A stretch of 35,753 bases of DNA from Bacteroidales bacterium UBA6267 (GTDB lineage Bacteria > Bacteroidota > Bacteroidia > Bacteroidales > UBA1556): positions 1 through 35,753 of the forward strand of contig DJVB01000040.1 of assembly GCA_002440745.1 (NCBI GenBank), written 5' to 3'. The translations under genes were made by a program, and so were the position numbers. Shown piece after piece: positions 7,848 to 15,767 of the stretch. How positions within the stretch are numbered: the stretch's first letter is position 1; each line of letters begins with the position of its first letter. The notes under the pieces are model-generated. The model was not told the origin of the DNA and did no database searches. It worked only from the letters and a program-made list of their open reading frames with translations.

Positions 7848-9812
7848 TTAAGCTTCTATTAAAGTTTTTAATTCGGACAAATTAATATTGCCAAGGGCAG
7901 TTTTGCGAAGTTGCCCCATAATCCAATTCTCTTTATTCTCTTGTGTGTCAACACGTTTCTCTTGTTCAAACTTTTCCTTCAAAAAAGGTATTTGACCAAT
8001 AATCTCTTCCTTTCTCCTCTTCTTAAATCCGATGGTTCTAAGGATAGAATCAAAATCCATTTTTGGATGAAGATAGAGTTCAAACAAAACCGGCTTAGCT
8101 AAATCATAGGTTATTTTATTTTCTTTCAGATATTTAAAGAGAGAATAAACCTGATTATAATCGAAATCATCGGCAGAGGTAAAATGGTTTTCCGCATATT
8201 TAACCGTTTGTCCGAAGAAATTTCCAACAAGGCTAATAGGAATGTCCAATTCTGCTGAAGTTTTGATGATTATCGGATAAAGATTTTTAGAAAAAATGTA
8301 AGTGAAACTATCCTCAGCTACTCCGGCAGATTTAAGCTCGCGGTAGCGGTCAATGATTTCTGTGGGTAAATTTGCTCTTAATGTTTCAATATATTCAGAA
8401 GAAAGAGGGATGGGAGCAGAATCGGTATCAGGGTACATTCGGTCGGCGCCCGGAAGAACTCGCTCAAATATGGTTGTTCCGTCCTCAAATGATTTGCGGG
8501 TTTCGGGAGGAATACCATCGAACGCCATCAAGCATCGTTCAGAGATGGTTTCCAAAGCCATTTTCACATCATCATCCGGAGCATCAAAAAGCACAAAAGC
8601 ATCGGATTCTGAGCCATTTAGCATTTTAAAAATTCTTTCCTGTTCTTCATCAGTCAAAATTGGGTAGAGGTCTTCGCTATGAGTCATATTAGGTTGATCG
8701 AGACAAGCAATGACTTTTAAACGTTCACTAATCTCATTTGCAAAGGTTTTGCCCGGTTGGGTGAAATGCGACAGAAGACCTCTAAAGCCCGGTAACAAAA
8801 CTGCTACAACCTTTCGATTATCATCGAAAAGACCGTCAAAATGTAGATTTCCCTCAAAATCAGCAGGTTTTGTAAAAACATGAGATGCAGTCCATGAAGT
8901 TTTATCGGCGAAACGCTTGGCAAGTTCGTCCCGAACAGCTAAAAGTGCCCACTGTCTAAAAGCCTCATTATGCGACAGTTTAGGAATCCATTTGGTATGA
9001 GCAACACCTTTAATTTCAACACGATGACCACCTCGGCAACTCACATTAACATCCTGTCTGCCGGCGCCCATTCCGGTGCGAACTTTTCCAGTAGAGCGAT
9101 TTAGAAAACGAATATAATCGCAACCCTCCTTCACTTCGTAAGGATTTTTAAACTCAGGATACGTAACCGTTTCAATCAGAGGCATTCCCAAACGGTCGGT
9201 TTTATAAATGCGAGTGTGTCCGATATCGGAAATTTCGCGGCAGCTATCTTCCTCAATACTAAGTTGAATTAAGCGAATGGGTCTGCTTTTCAAATAAATT
9301 TCTCCTTCAACCCCAATAATGGCAGTACGTTGAAAACCGGTCGGAATAGAACCGTCAAGATACTGTTTACGGGTGATATGAACCTCACCAACGATATTCA
9401 ATTTGGAAAGCAGGGAAATCTCGATGGCTTCTTCAAGTGCCTGTTTATTAATGTGAAAAGGAGGCGTATCATCCACTTCGTAGGTACAGGTGGTTTCATT
9501 TTTCAATCGATAAACAATAGTTTTACGAGTTCTGAACTCCATCAAAGCGGTGCCATCATACTCACCCAATTCGGAAAGTGTAGGTCGCATGTGACGGATA
9601 ACTTCCGCATCAAAATCCTCATTGTCGTTGAAGACTCCTGCCGGACAGTGGCAAAACAATTTCTCATCAGTCAAAAGTTGTTGGTGCACTTCTAACCCCG
9701 ACATAAAACCAATCCGGTCATAATCGGACTGCGTGGCTTTATTTATATCGACATAACCAATTGATTCTTTGGTCTTAAGATAGTTTTCTTGAGGATTGAA
9801 TTTTTGATCCAT
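7848..9812 (-). CDS. gatE: Glu-tRNA(Gln) amidotransferase subunit E (archaeal type)
   Basis: GatE is the kinase/transamidase subunit that phosphorylates the glutamyl group on mischarged tRNA(Gln) and amidates it with ammonia from GatD. The 654-residue protein opens with GLEVHQQLLTDEKLFCHC (residues 39-56), the GatB/GatE signature with Cys54 and Cys56 as probable zinc ligands. It then contains SIEEDSCREISD, DRLGMPLIETVT and the GMGAGRQDVNVS motif. A block from about residue 285 to 410 (KPADFEGNLHF, LLPGFRGLL, HSEDLYPILTDEE) is the AspRS-like GAD insertion found in GatE and absent from GatB, and a YqeY-like tail follows. Length is slightly above usual archaeal GatE. It is first in the operon, with a TACATTTG promoter element about 45 nt upstream. 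Confidence 0.95.
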   Translation of the reverse strand: MDQKFNPQENYLKTKESIGYVDINKATQSDYDRIGFMSGLEVHQQLLTDEKLFCHCPAGVFNDNEDFDAEVIRHMRPTLSELGEYDGTALMEFRTRKTIVYRLKNETTCTYEVDDTPPFHINKQALEEAIEISLLSKLNIVGEVHITRKQYLDGSIPTGFQRTAIIGVEGEIYLKSRPIRLIQLSIEEDSCREISDIGHTRIYKTDRLGMPLIETVTYPEFKNPYEVKEGCDYIRFLNRSTGKVRTGMGAGRQDVNVSCRGGHRVEIKGVAHTKWIPKLSHNEAFRQWALLAVRDELAKRFADKTSWTASHVFTKPADFEGNLHFDGLFDDNRKVVAVLLPGFRGLLSHFTQPGKTFANEISERLKVIACLDQPNMTHSEDLYPILTDEEQERIFKMLNGSESDAFVLFDAPDDDVKMALETISERCLMAFDGIPPETRKSFEDGTTIFERVLPGADRMYPDTDSAPIPLSSEYIETLRANLPTEIIDRYRELKSAGVAEDSFTYIFSKNLYPIIIKTSAELDIPISLVGNFFGQTVKYAENHFTSADDFDYNQVYSLFKYLKENKITYDLAKPVLFELYLHPKMDFDSILRTIGFKKRRKEEIIGQIPFLKEKFEQEKRVDTQENKENWIMGQLRKTALGNINLSELKTLIEA

Positions 9813-9854
9813 AAATTCCTGTTTAAGTTAAATCCATTATTGGTTTAAAACCGC

Positions 9855-9862
9855 CAAATGTA
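9855..9862 (-). promoter_or_regulatory. -7 element of the gatED operon
   Basis: The minus strand reads TACATTTG, a perfect TAnnTTTG, which would give a leader of about 36 nt before the gatE ATG. The upstream box is not convincing. Confidence 0.5.
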
Positions 9863-10269
9863 GAAAAAAAATGATTTTTAGGTTTATCAATCAACACGAA
9901 TTATTAACAAACTCTTAACGAAATATATCAATTGGAAATCGATTAAAAGGACTGTTTTCGGGGAAAAGAAAAATAAGATTCGTCATTTTGTTATAAAACG
10001 ATGTGAAAAGCGCAACGCGGTGAAATTTCTAAAACACAAATTAAGGAAGAATGACAGGTAAAAAGTACAGTTGAATAATAAATGAAAGTTTCAAATAAAC
10101 AATTATTCAGATAATTGTGAAGCAATTCAGTAGCATATTTTGAAAAAAAACCATTAAAAATGATAATAATTAATATGTTAATTTTCAACATATTAAAATC
10201 CGAAAACTTCAATAAAAAACCGAAATTGATATAATTCAGGACAAAATGTAAAAAAAAAGAGCCAAAACC

Positions 10270-10300
10270 TTTGACTATCTTAAAATAATTTGTATCTTTA
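10270..10300 (+). promoter_or_regulatory. Promoter of the universal stress gene cluster
   Basis: TTTG at 10270-10273 is followed after exactly 19 nt by TATCTTTA at 10293-10300, which matches TAnnTTTG except for the last base. Spacing fits the Bacteroidota primary-sigma promoter. The leader to the ATG at 10354 would be about 47 nt. Confidence 0.65.
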
Positions 10301-10353
10301 CGGCAATAATTTTTCAAGGAAACAAACCCGATTACAAACTAAAATATAAGATT

Positions 10354-11202
10354 ATGAAACCAGTAATCGTAGTAGGAATGGATTTTTCAGATGGCGCATT
10401 GAACGCTCTGAATTTTGCGATTTATACCGCAAACACCATAGGAGCCAACATAATGCTCGTATGGGTTGAGAAGAAAAAAAACACCATGAGCATTTATTCA
10501 GACGCCTCAGACCCCCGTCTCGAAGTGAAGAAACGTTTTGAGACCATCATCGAGGCAAATCAAGCCAAGTTGGTAAACGGAAAGTTTATGTATAAAATGC
10601 GTAATGGAAAGATTTACAGGGAGTTAGTAAATCAAGCTAAGTACCATGATGCCGTAATGATTGTAGCAGGAACACACGGAGCTTCAGGCTTTGAAGAGTT
10701 TTGGATTGGAAGCAATGCCTACAAAATTGTGAGCTTTTCGGAGTGTCCGGTCGTATCTATTCGCAACGAATACCCTTGTGATAAAGCGGTTGAAAAAATT
10801 TTAGTTCCCATCGACAGCACAAGAGAAACAAGGCAAAAGTTACCATTGACAGCAAAATTGGCTAAATATTATAAAGCCAAAATTATTCTTTTATCACTTT
10901 ATTCCACTCAGCATCAAACCATTAAGGATTTAGTGGATGGCTATACCGACCAAGCAAAAAAATATTTGGATGAAAGGGAAATTGAAAACGAGGTACATAC
11001 TACGGACGCAAATAATTTGACTGAAACAACCATTGAATTTGCCAAAGAGCATGAATGCGACTTGATTTCGATTATGACTGAGCAAGAAACTTCGACCGCC
11101 AATCTGTTATTAGGCCCTTACGCCCAACAAATGGTAAATCATTGTCCAATTCCGGTGCTTTCGTTTCGCAGTAAATCCATCTACGATTGGCAAACAAAAT
11201 AG
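10354..11202 (+). CDS. Universal stress protein, tandem UspA domains
   Basis: This 282-residue cytoplasmic protein has two fused UspA domains (about residues 1-140 and 145-275). The first begins VIVVGMDFSDGALNALNFA and carries the ATP-binding pattern G-2x-G-9x-G-S in GTHGASGFEEFWIGS; the second begins EKILVPIDSTRET and lacks a clear copy of that pattern. UspA proteins are nucleotide-binding stress-resistance factors, and their molecular targets are usually unknown. A paralogue of almost identical length lies 500 bp downstream, with a small SPOR gene between them and a histidine kinase after it. The gene has a good promoter with 19-nt spacing. Confidence 0.9.
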   Translation: MKPVIVVGMDFSDGALNALNFAIYTANTIGANIMLVWVEKKKNTMSIYSDASDPRLEVKKRFETIIEANQAKLVNGKFMYKMRNGKIYRELVNQAKYHDAVMIVAGTHGASGFEEFWIGSNAYKIVSFSECPVVSIRNEYPCDKAVEKILVPIDSTRETRQKLPLTAKLAKYYKAKIILLSLYSTQHQTIKDLVDGYTDQAKKYLDEREIENEVHTTDANNLTETTIEFAKEHECDLISIMTEQETSTANLLLGPYAQQMVNHCPIPVLSFRSKSIYDWQTK

Positions 11203-11225
11203 ATTAGTTCAAAAGATATAATTTG

Positions 11226-11233
11226 TATCTTTG
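11226..11233 (+). promoter_or_regulatory. -7 element before the SPOR gene
   Basis: TATCTTTG matches TAnnTTTG perfectly, in the 57-bp gap between the stress protein and the SPOR gene; the upstream box is only partial (TTAG). It suggests the SPOR-usp-kinase part can be transcribed on its own. Confidence 0.5.
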
Positions 11234-11259
11234 CCGGTGAATTCCAATTCAATAACAAC

Positions 11260-11667
11260 ATGCCCAAAATATTTTTTTCTGTTTTAGCTTTAGTGATACT
11301 TTTTTCATTTAAAACAATTGACGGAGATAAACCTTTAAAAGCACGCATTCACCAAAATCCGGAAATTGCAAAGATTGTTGAAAAGCATAAAAAAATCAAC
11401 GAAAAACACAGCGCCGTCCCTGGATATCGCGTTCAGATTTTTTCGGTTAGCGGAGCAAATAGTCGTGATAGGGCAAATCTGATGAAAGCAGAATTTCTTA
11501 CAAAATATCCTGATAGTGAGGTTTATATTGTCTATAATGCTCCGGCGTATAAAGTGCGGATTGGCGATTTCAGAACCAAATTAGAAGCATTAAATTATAT
11601 TCAATCCATAAAGGAAAATTACCCTTTTGCTTTTGTGGCCGTTGATGAAGTCATCCTTTTCAAATAA
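11260..11667 (+). CDS. Small secreted SPOR-domain protein
   Basis: This 135-residue protein has an N-terminal signal or anchor (about residues 1-20, FFSVLALVILFSF) and a C-terminal SPOR domain (about residues 54-133). Visible SPOR features are GYRVQIFSVSGANSRDRAN at its start and YKVRIGDFRTKLEALNYI toward its end. SPOR domains bind denuded glycan strands of peptidoglycan, commonly at division sites. With no FtsN-like cytoplasmic part it is probably a periplasmic peptidoglycan-binding accessory protein. It sits between two universal stress genes, which hints at a link to envelope stress, but that is inference from position only. Confidence 0.88.
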   Translation: MPKIFFSVLALVILFSFKTIDGDKPLKARIHQNPEIAKIVEKHKKINEKHSAVPGYRVQIFSVSGANSRDRANLMKAEFLTKYPDSEVYIVYNAPAYKVRIGDFRTKLEALNYIQSIKENYPFAFVAVDEVILFK

Positions 11668-11703
11668 GCTCAATTAATTCAATACTTATAACAAATCCGT
11701 TTT

Positions 11704-12549
11704 ATGAAGAAATTACTTATGGCGATGGACTTTTCTCCATCTTCAATCAATGCATACCAACATGCTTTAGCTTTGGCCGAAAAGTTTAATTCCTCGATTA
11801 CCATAGTTTATAATAACTCAGGCGATATACCTCAAAGTTTAAAAAATATAACCGGCTCTTCTCTCAAAGAACGATTAGAAAACAAGCTAATTGAACTTAA
11901 CAAAGAACATAATCCTTCCAATATTCCAACTTCCATAAATCTAACGGAGGGAACAACCTATAAAGAAATTGTAAGAGTTTCGGAAGAAATTAATGCTGAT
12001 ATGATTATTGTCGGCCATCATGGAAGTCATGGAGTGCGAAGGTTTTTTATCGGTGATAATGCAAACAAAATCATCGCTTTAGCTAAATGTCCAGTACTTA
12101 CAGTGCAACTTCACCGACCCATTGGACGCAATTTATCGAAGATTGTAATAGCCATTGACAACACCTTAGAAACCAGACAAAAACTTCCGATTACCATTGA
12201 CATTGCTCAAAAATTTGGAGCTGAAGTCCACGTCATAGGCATTTATAGCTCTTCCGTTTCAACAATGAAGATGCGTGTAGATTCGTATGTAAAACAAGCA
12301 ATTGCAGGACTCAACACAAAGGGCATTACGAATCATTATCACTTTGTGAATACGACCGAAATCAGCAAAACCACTTTGAATTATGCCAACAGCATTAATG
12401 CAAATTTAATTATCACAATGGTCGATACGGAGTTTTTCACCAAAGATGTTTTCCTTGGGAAACAAGGACAACAACTTGTAAATCAATCTCATATTCCCGT
12501 TTTAAGCATCCACAATAAAGAGATAATTAAAACACGTCCCGGACTTTAA
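11704..12549 (+). CDS. Universal stress protein, tandem UspA domains (paralogue)
   Basis: This 281-residue tandem UspA protein is a paralogue of the gene at 10354-11202. The first domain begins KKLLMAMDFSPSSINAYQHA and has GHHGSHGVRRFFIGDNAN, the ATP-loop pattern with Asp in place of the final Ser/Thr. The second begins SKIVIAIDNTLETRQKLP, close to the matching segment of its paralogue. The changed loop residue suggests weaker or altered nucleotide binding, which is an inference. It lies 36 nt after the SPOR gene and 14 nt before the histidine kinase, so the last three genes are probably one operon. Confidence 0.9.
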   Translation: MKKLLMAMDFSPSSINAYQHALALAEKFNSSITIVYNNSGDIPQSLKNITGSSLKERLENKLIELNKEHNPSNIPTSINLTEGTTYKEIVRVSEEINADMIIVGHHGSHGVRRFFIGDNANKIIALAKCPVLTVQLHRPIGRNLSKIVIAIDNTLETRQKLPITIDIAQKFGAEVHVIGIYSSSVSTMKMRVDSYVKQAIAGLNTKGITNHYHFVNTTEISKTTLNYANSINANLIITMVDTEFFTKDVFLGKQGQQLVNQSHIPVLSIHNKEIIKTRPGL

Positions 12550-12563
12550 AAGGTAGTTTTTGC

Positions 12564-14621
12564 ATGAGTCGCATTTTGAGATTTTGGTTTATCCTCCTAA
12601 TATTTACACTAACTTTTGGTGCTATATTCGAATCTATTGCTCAAGAGAGTAGCAGAAAGAAAATTTCCGATAAAGAAACTTTCAAAATCTTGGCAGACAG
12701 TGTGTATTTTTACTTAGAAAACGACATTAATAAAGTTGATCTTTTCTATCCTCAACTACTGAAAATAGGAGAAAATATCAAAGAAGATTATCTTAAAGGT
12801 GAACTGCTCAAAACCCAAGCCTACTATCATAAATTCAACAATCACAAAGATTCCGCTGTTTTAGCTTTAAAAAAAGCTATTGATATTCTTCACGTTTATC
12901 CTAAGGATAGCATTCGAGAAATCAGCGTTTTAGCTAAAGTTTACAACGTTTTAGCCACCATCTATTTAGAAGCAGACCTTTATAATCAAGCAATAATAAC
13001 TCAGTACAAATCGATACATCTTTCGGAATTAATTCACCAAAAAAAACCATCAAACGAGCCAAATAATCATTATCTCTCCTGGGCCTATAGCGATTTGGCT
13101 TTGATATATTCCTATACCGACAATCCTAAACTGACACGCAACTATTTTTTGAAAAGCATCCAATTTTCTAAAAATCATTGCACCGAATATAATTACTCCA
13201 TTAACGCGCTTAACTACGGAGTATATCTGCTTGACATTAAAGAAATTGATTCAGCAAAATATTATTTTGAAATTGCACTGTCGATTTTTGAAAGGAAGAG
13301 TGACCAATCGGAAATGATAGCCGTAAAACTCAATCTGGCAAAAATCCACATACACAAAGGCGACTATAAAGCTGCTGAACAGCTTTGCATCGAATCGATT
13401 AATGAATCAGAAAAAATAGGCTTCAACTATTATAAAGCCCAAGGGTTTTTGATTATTTCGGACATGTACCTAAAGGCAAATCGGCTTGAATTGGCAGAGA
13501 AATATGCCAATCAACTGAATGATTTTCAACCCGATGAAATATCCACTGATTTATTCCTGCAGGCTTTCGATTTACTGGCAGATATTTCAGAAAAGAAAAA
13601 AGATTATAAAACGGCAAATAATTTCCGAAAAAGGTATAATCATCTAACTGACAGCTTAAATCAAATAGAAATTCAGGAGCAGGTGAATAATTTAAATCTG
13701 CAATACTATTTGGAGAAAAAGACGACAGAGAATGAGAATCTTCGAAATATCAATAATTTACAAAAAGAAAAAATTAAAAATCAACGCGCTCTTAATAGAT
13801 GGATTATACTCTTTGCTTCATCAGCGACACTACTACTTATTTTTATCTTAATTTTTACTTTTCAAATAAAAAAATCAAACAAGAGACTCAAAAAATCCAA
13901 TGATGAGCTAACAAAAACAACTAACGAACTAAAAGTACTCAACGAAGCACAGCAAAACATTTTTGCCATTCTCAGCCATGACCTTCGAGGACCGGTTGGA
14001 ACAGCCAAAACTCTGTTGGGTTTAATCAATAACGACGACATAAATTTGAATGAAGCCGAGAAGGATAAACTACTCAGAACCATAAATATATCCATAAGTT
14101 CCACCTTCGATTTAATCGAAAATATGCTCTATTGGTCGAAGAATAAAATCCGAAACTTAAAGGTTGAAAAAGCTGATTTCAACTTACATCAATTTATCGA
14201 TACATTAATTGAGGCCGTAAATGGAACCATTTTCACCAAAGAAATTGAAATTCGCAATTCAGTTTCGAAAAAGGTCAACATTTATTCATCATCGGAATTT
14301 CTAAATATTATACTTAGAAATATTTTAACGAATGCCGTAAAATACACCCCTAGAGCAGGTTTGATAGTGATTGATGCTAAGGAATCCATAGAAGCCATTG
14401 AAATCTCTGTAACTGACAATGGATTAGGTATGAGCATGAAAAAAATAGAAGAAATCCTTAGCAGAAATAAATTCCTATCAACGAAGGGAACAGAATCGGA
14501 ACAAGGTAGTGGAATTGGACTTATGATTACTTTTGAATTAATTGAAAAATTAGGAGGAAAATTAGAAATCGAAAGTACAGAAGGACATGGTACAAAGATG
14601 ATTGTTAAATTGAAAAAATGA
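12564..14621 (+). CDS. TPR-sensor membrane histidine kinase
   Basis: This 685-residue sensor kinase has a signal peptide (about residues 1-27), a periplasmic region of TPR-like helical repeats (roughly 60-370), a coiled coil, and one membrane segment (residues 413-434). A cytoplasmic coiled coil then leads to the kinase core. The phosphoacceptor is His472 in AILSHDLRGPVG. The ATP-binding domain shows the N box ILTNAVKYTP, the G1 box DNGLGMS and the G2 box GSGIGLMI. This TPR-TM-HisKA layout is common in Bacteroidota, and the periplasmic TPRs presumably bind a protein or peptide signal. No response regulator is adjacent, so it is an orphan kinase, but its close spacing to the stress genes suggests shared control. 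Transcription ends at the hairpin just after the stop. Confidence 0.92.
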   Translation: MSRILRFWFILLIFTLTFGAIFESIAQESSRKKISDKETFKILADSVYFYLENDINKVDLFYPQLLKIGENIKEDYLKGELLKTQAYYHKFNNHKDSAVLALKKAIDILHVYPKDSIREISVLAKVYNVLATIYLEADLYNQAIITQYKSIHLSELIHQKKPSNEPNNHYLSWAYSDLALIYSYTDNPKLTRNYFLKSIQFSKNHCTEYNYSINALNYGVYLLDIKEIDSAKYYFEIALSIFERKSDQSEMIAVKLNLAKIHIHKGDYKAAEQLCIESINESEKIGFNYYKAQGFLIISDMYLKANRLELAEKYANQLNDFQPDEISTDLFLQAFDLLADISEKKKDYKTANNFRKRYNHLTDSLNQIEIQEQVNNLNLQYYLEKKTTENENLRNINNLQKEKIKNQRALNRWIILFASSATLLLIFILIFTFQIKKSNKRLKKSNDELTKTTNELKVLNEAQQNIFAILSHDLRGPVGTAKTLLGLINNDDINLNEAEKDKLLRTINISISSTFDLIENMLYWSKNKIRNLKVEKADFNLHQFIDTLIEAVNGTIFTKEIEIRNSVSKKVNIYSSSEFLNIILRNILTNAVKYTPRAGLIVIDAKESIEAIEISVTDNGLGMSMKKIEEILSRNKFLSTKGTESEQGSGIGLMITFELIEKLGGKLEIESTEGHGTKMIVKLKK

Positions 14622-14653
14622 AAAAACCCTCAAGATTTTTCTTAAGGGTTTTT
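14622..14653. terminator. Bidirectional intrinsic terminator
   Basis: AAAAACCCTCAAGA (14622-14635) pairs with TCTTAAGGGTTTTT (14640-14653) through 14 positions including one wobble, with a 4-nt T loop. A-rich and T-rich ends let it serve both the kinase gene and the convergent aldolase gene. Confidence 0.88.
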
Positions 14654-14675
14654 CGCATGAAACATTAATTATCAA

Positions 14676-15755
14676 CTAATTACGATTGATGCAATTAAGA
14701 TCAGCAAAAGCTTGTTCTAAACGTGCAACCATGGAAGTTTCTGCCTCACGCATCCATTTTCGAGGATCATAATACTTTTTATTTGGCTTATCTTCCCCTT
14801 CCGGATTACCAATTTGCCCTTGCAAATAGTCGTGATATTTTGCTTCATACTTTCTCACGCCATCCCACGCAGCCCATTGAGTATCCGTATCAATATTCAT
14901 TTTTATCACCCCATAACCGATTGCTTCGCGAATATCTTTTTGGTCGCTACCGGAGCCACCATGAAATACAAAATTAACCGGTTTCTCATCGGTGTTGAAT
15001 TTCTTGCGAATAAACTCTTGCGAATTGTGCAAGATAACAGGGGTCAGCTTTACATTTCCGGGTTTGTAAACACCGTGAACATTACCAAAACTTGCAGCAA
15101 TAGTAAACTGACTGCTGATTTTTGAGAGCTCCTCGTAAGCATAAGCTACATCCTCAGGTTGAGTATAGAGCAGTGAATTATCCACATCAGAATTATCAAC
15201 TCCATCTTCTTCACCACCGGTCACGCCGAGCTCAATTTCCAAGGTCATGCCTATCTTGCTCATACGTTCCAAATAAGTTTTGCAGATTTCGATATTCTCA
15301 TGCAGAGGTTCCTCAGACAAATCCAACATGTGGGAGCTGAAGATAGGTTTTCCATACTGCTCAAAGAATTCTTCACCGGCTTCAAGAAGTCCATCGATCC
15401 AGGGAAGCAATTTTTTAGCAGCATGATCGGTATGTAAAATCACCGGAACTTCATAAAGCTCAGCCAATTGATGCACTTGCATTGCACCTGTAATAGCGCC
15501 GGCAATTGCAGCTTTTTCATCAGTATTATCCAATGATTTTCCGGCATAAAAATGTGCACCACCATTGGAAAACTGGATAATCACGGGTGAATTAACCTTT
15601 TTAGCAGCTTCTAAAACAGCATTCACACTATTCGAACCGACCACATTCACGGCCGGTAGGGCAAAATGGTTAGCCTTCGCAATGCGAAAAACTTCGTTGA
15701 GATCCTCTCCCCAAAGGACACCGGGTTCAACTTTATCAAAAATTTTCTCAGACAT
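14676..15755 (-). CDS. fbaA: Class II fructose-bisphosphate aldolase
   Basis: This zinc enzyme cleaves fructose-1,6-bisphosphate into dihydroxyacetone phosphate and glyceraldehyde-3-phosphate in glycolysis, and runs in reverse in gluconeogenesis. The 359-residue length equals that of E. coli FbaA, marking the class IIA subgroup. Key motifs are HTDHAAKKLLPWIDG (His108, catalytic Asp110, zinc ligand His111), ELGVTGGEEDGVD, the zinc-binding HGVYKPGN and the phosphate-binding FHGGSGS. It follows the dehydrogenase gene at 15768-17081 by 12 nt and is probably transcribed with it. Confidence 0.96.
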   Translation of the reverse strand: MSEKIFDKVEPGVLWGEDLNEVFRIAKANHFALPAVNVVGSNSVNAVLEAAKKVNSPVIIQFSNGGAHFYAGKSLDNTDEKAAIAGAITGAMQVHQLAELYEVPVILHTDHAAKKLLPWIDGLLEAGEEFFEQYGKPIFSSHMLDLSEEPLHENIEICKTYLERMSKIGMTLEIELGVTGGEEDGVDNSDVDNSLLYTQPEDVAYAYEELSKISSQFTIAASFGNVHGVYKPGNVKLTPVILHNSQEFIRKKFNTDEKPVNFVFHGGSGSDQKDIREAIGYGVIKMNIDTDTQWAAWDGVRKYEAKYHDYLQGQIGNPEGEDKPNKKYYDPRKWMREAETSMVARLEQAFADLNCINRN

Positions 15756-15767
15756 AGTTTGATTGTT

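Larger units (their letters stand above)
9813..10353. other. AT-rich divergent intergenic region with two inverted repeats
   Basis: This 541-bp stretch between gatE and the first universal stress gene holds no convincing gene. Two perfect inverted repeats stand out: ACAATTAT/ATAATTGT (10099-10106 and 10111-10118, 4-nt loop) and TTAATATGTT/AACATATTAA (10170-10179 and 10187-10196, 7-nt loop). Neither is followed by a T-tract, so they look more like protein-binding sites or RNA stems than terminators. Promoter elements for both flanking genes lie near its ends. Confidence 0.6.

Noticed and set aside
9991..10317. A 108-residue open frame on the minus strand in the gatE-usp gap
   Set aside because: It is rich in Phe, Ile, Asn and Tyr as expected from translating AT-rich DNA, has no recognisable domain or promoter, and covers the inverted repeats and the usp promoter.
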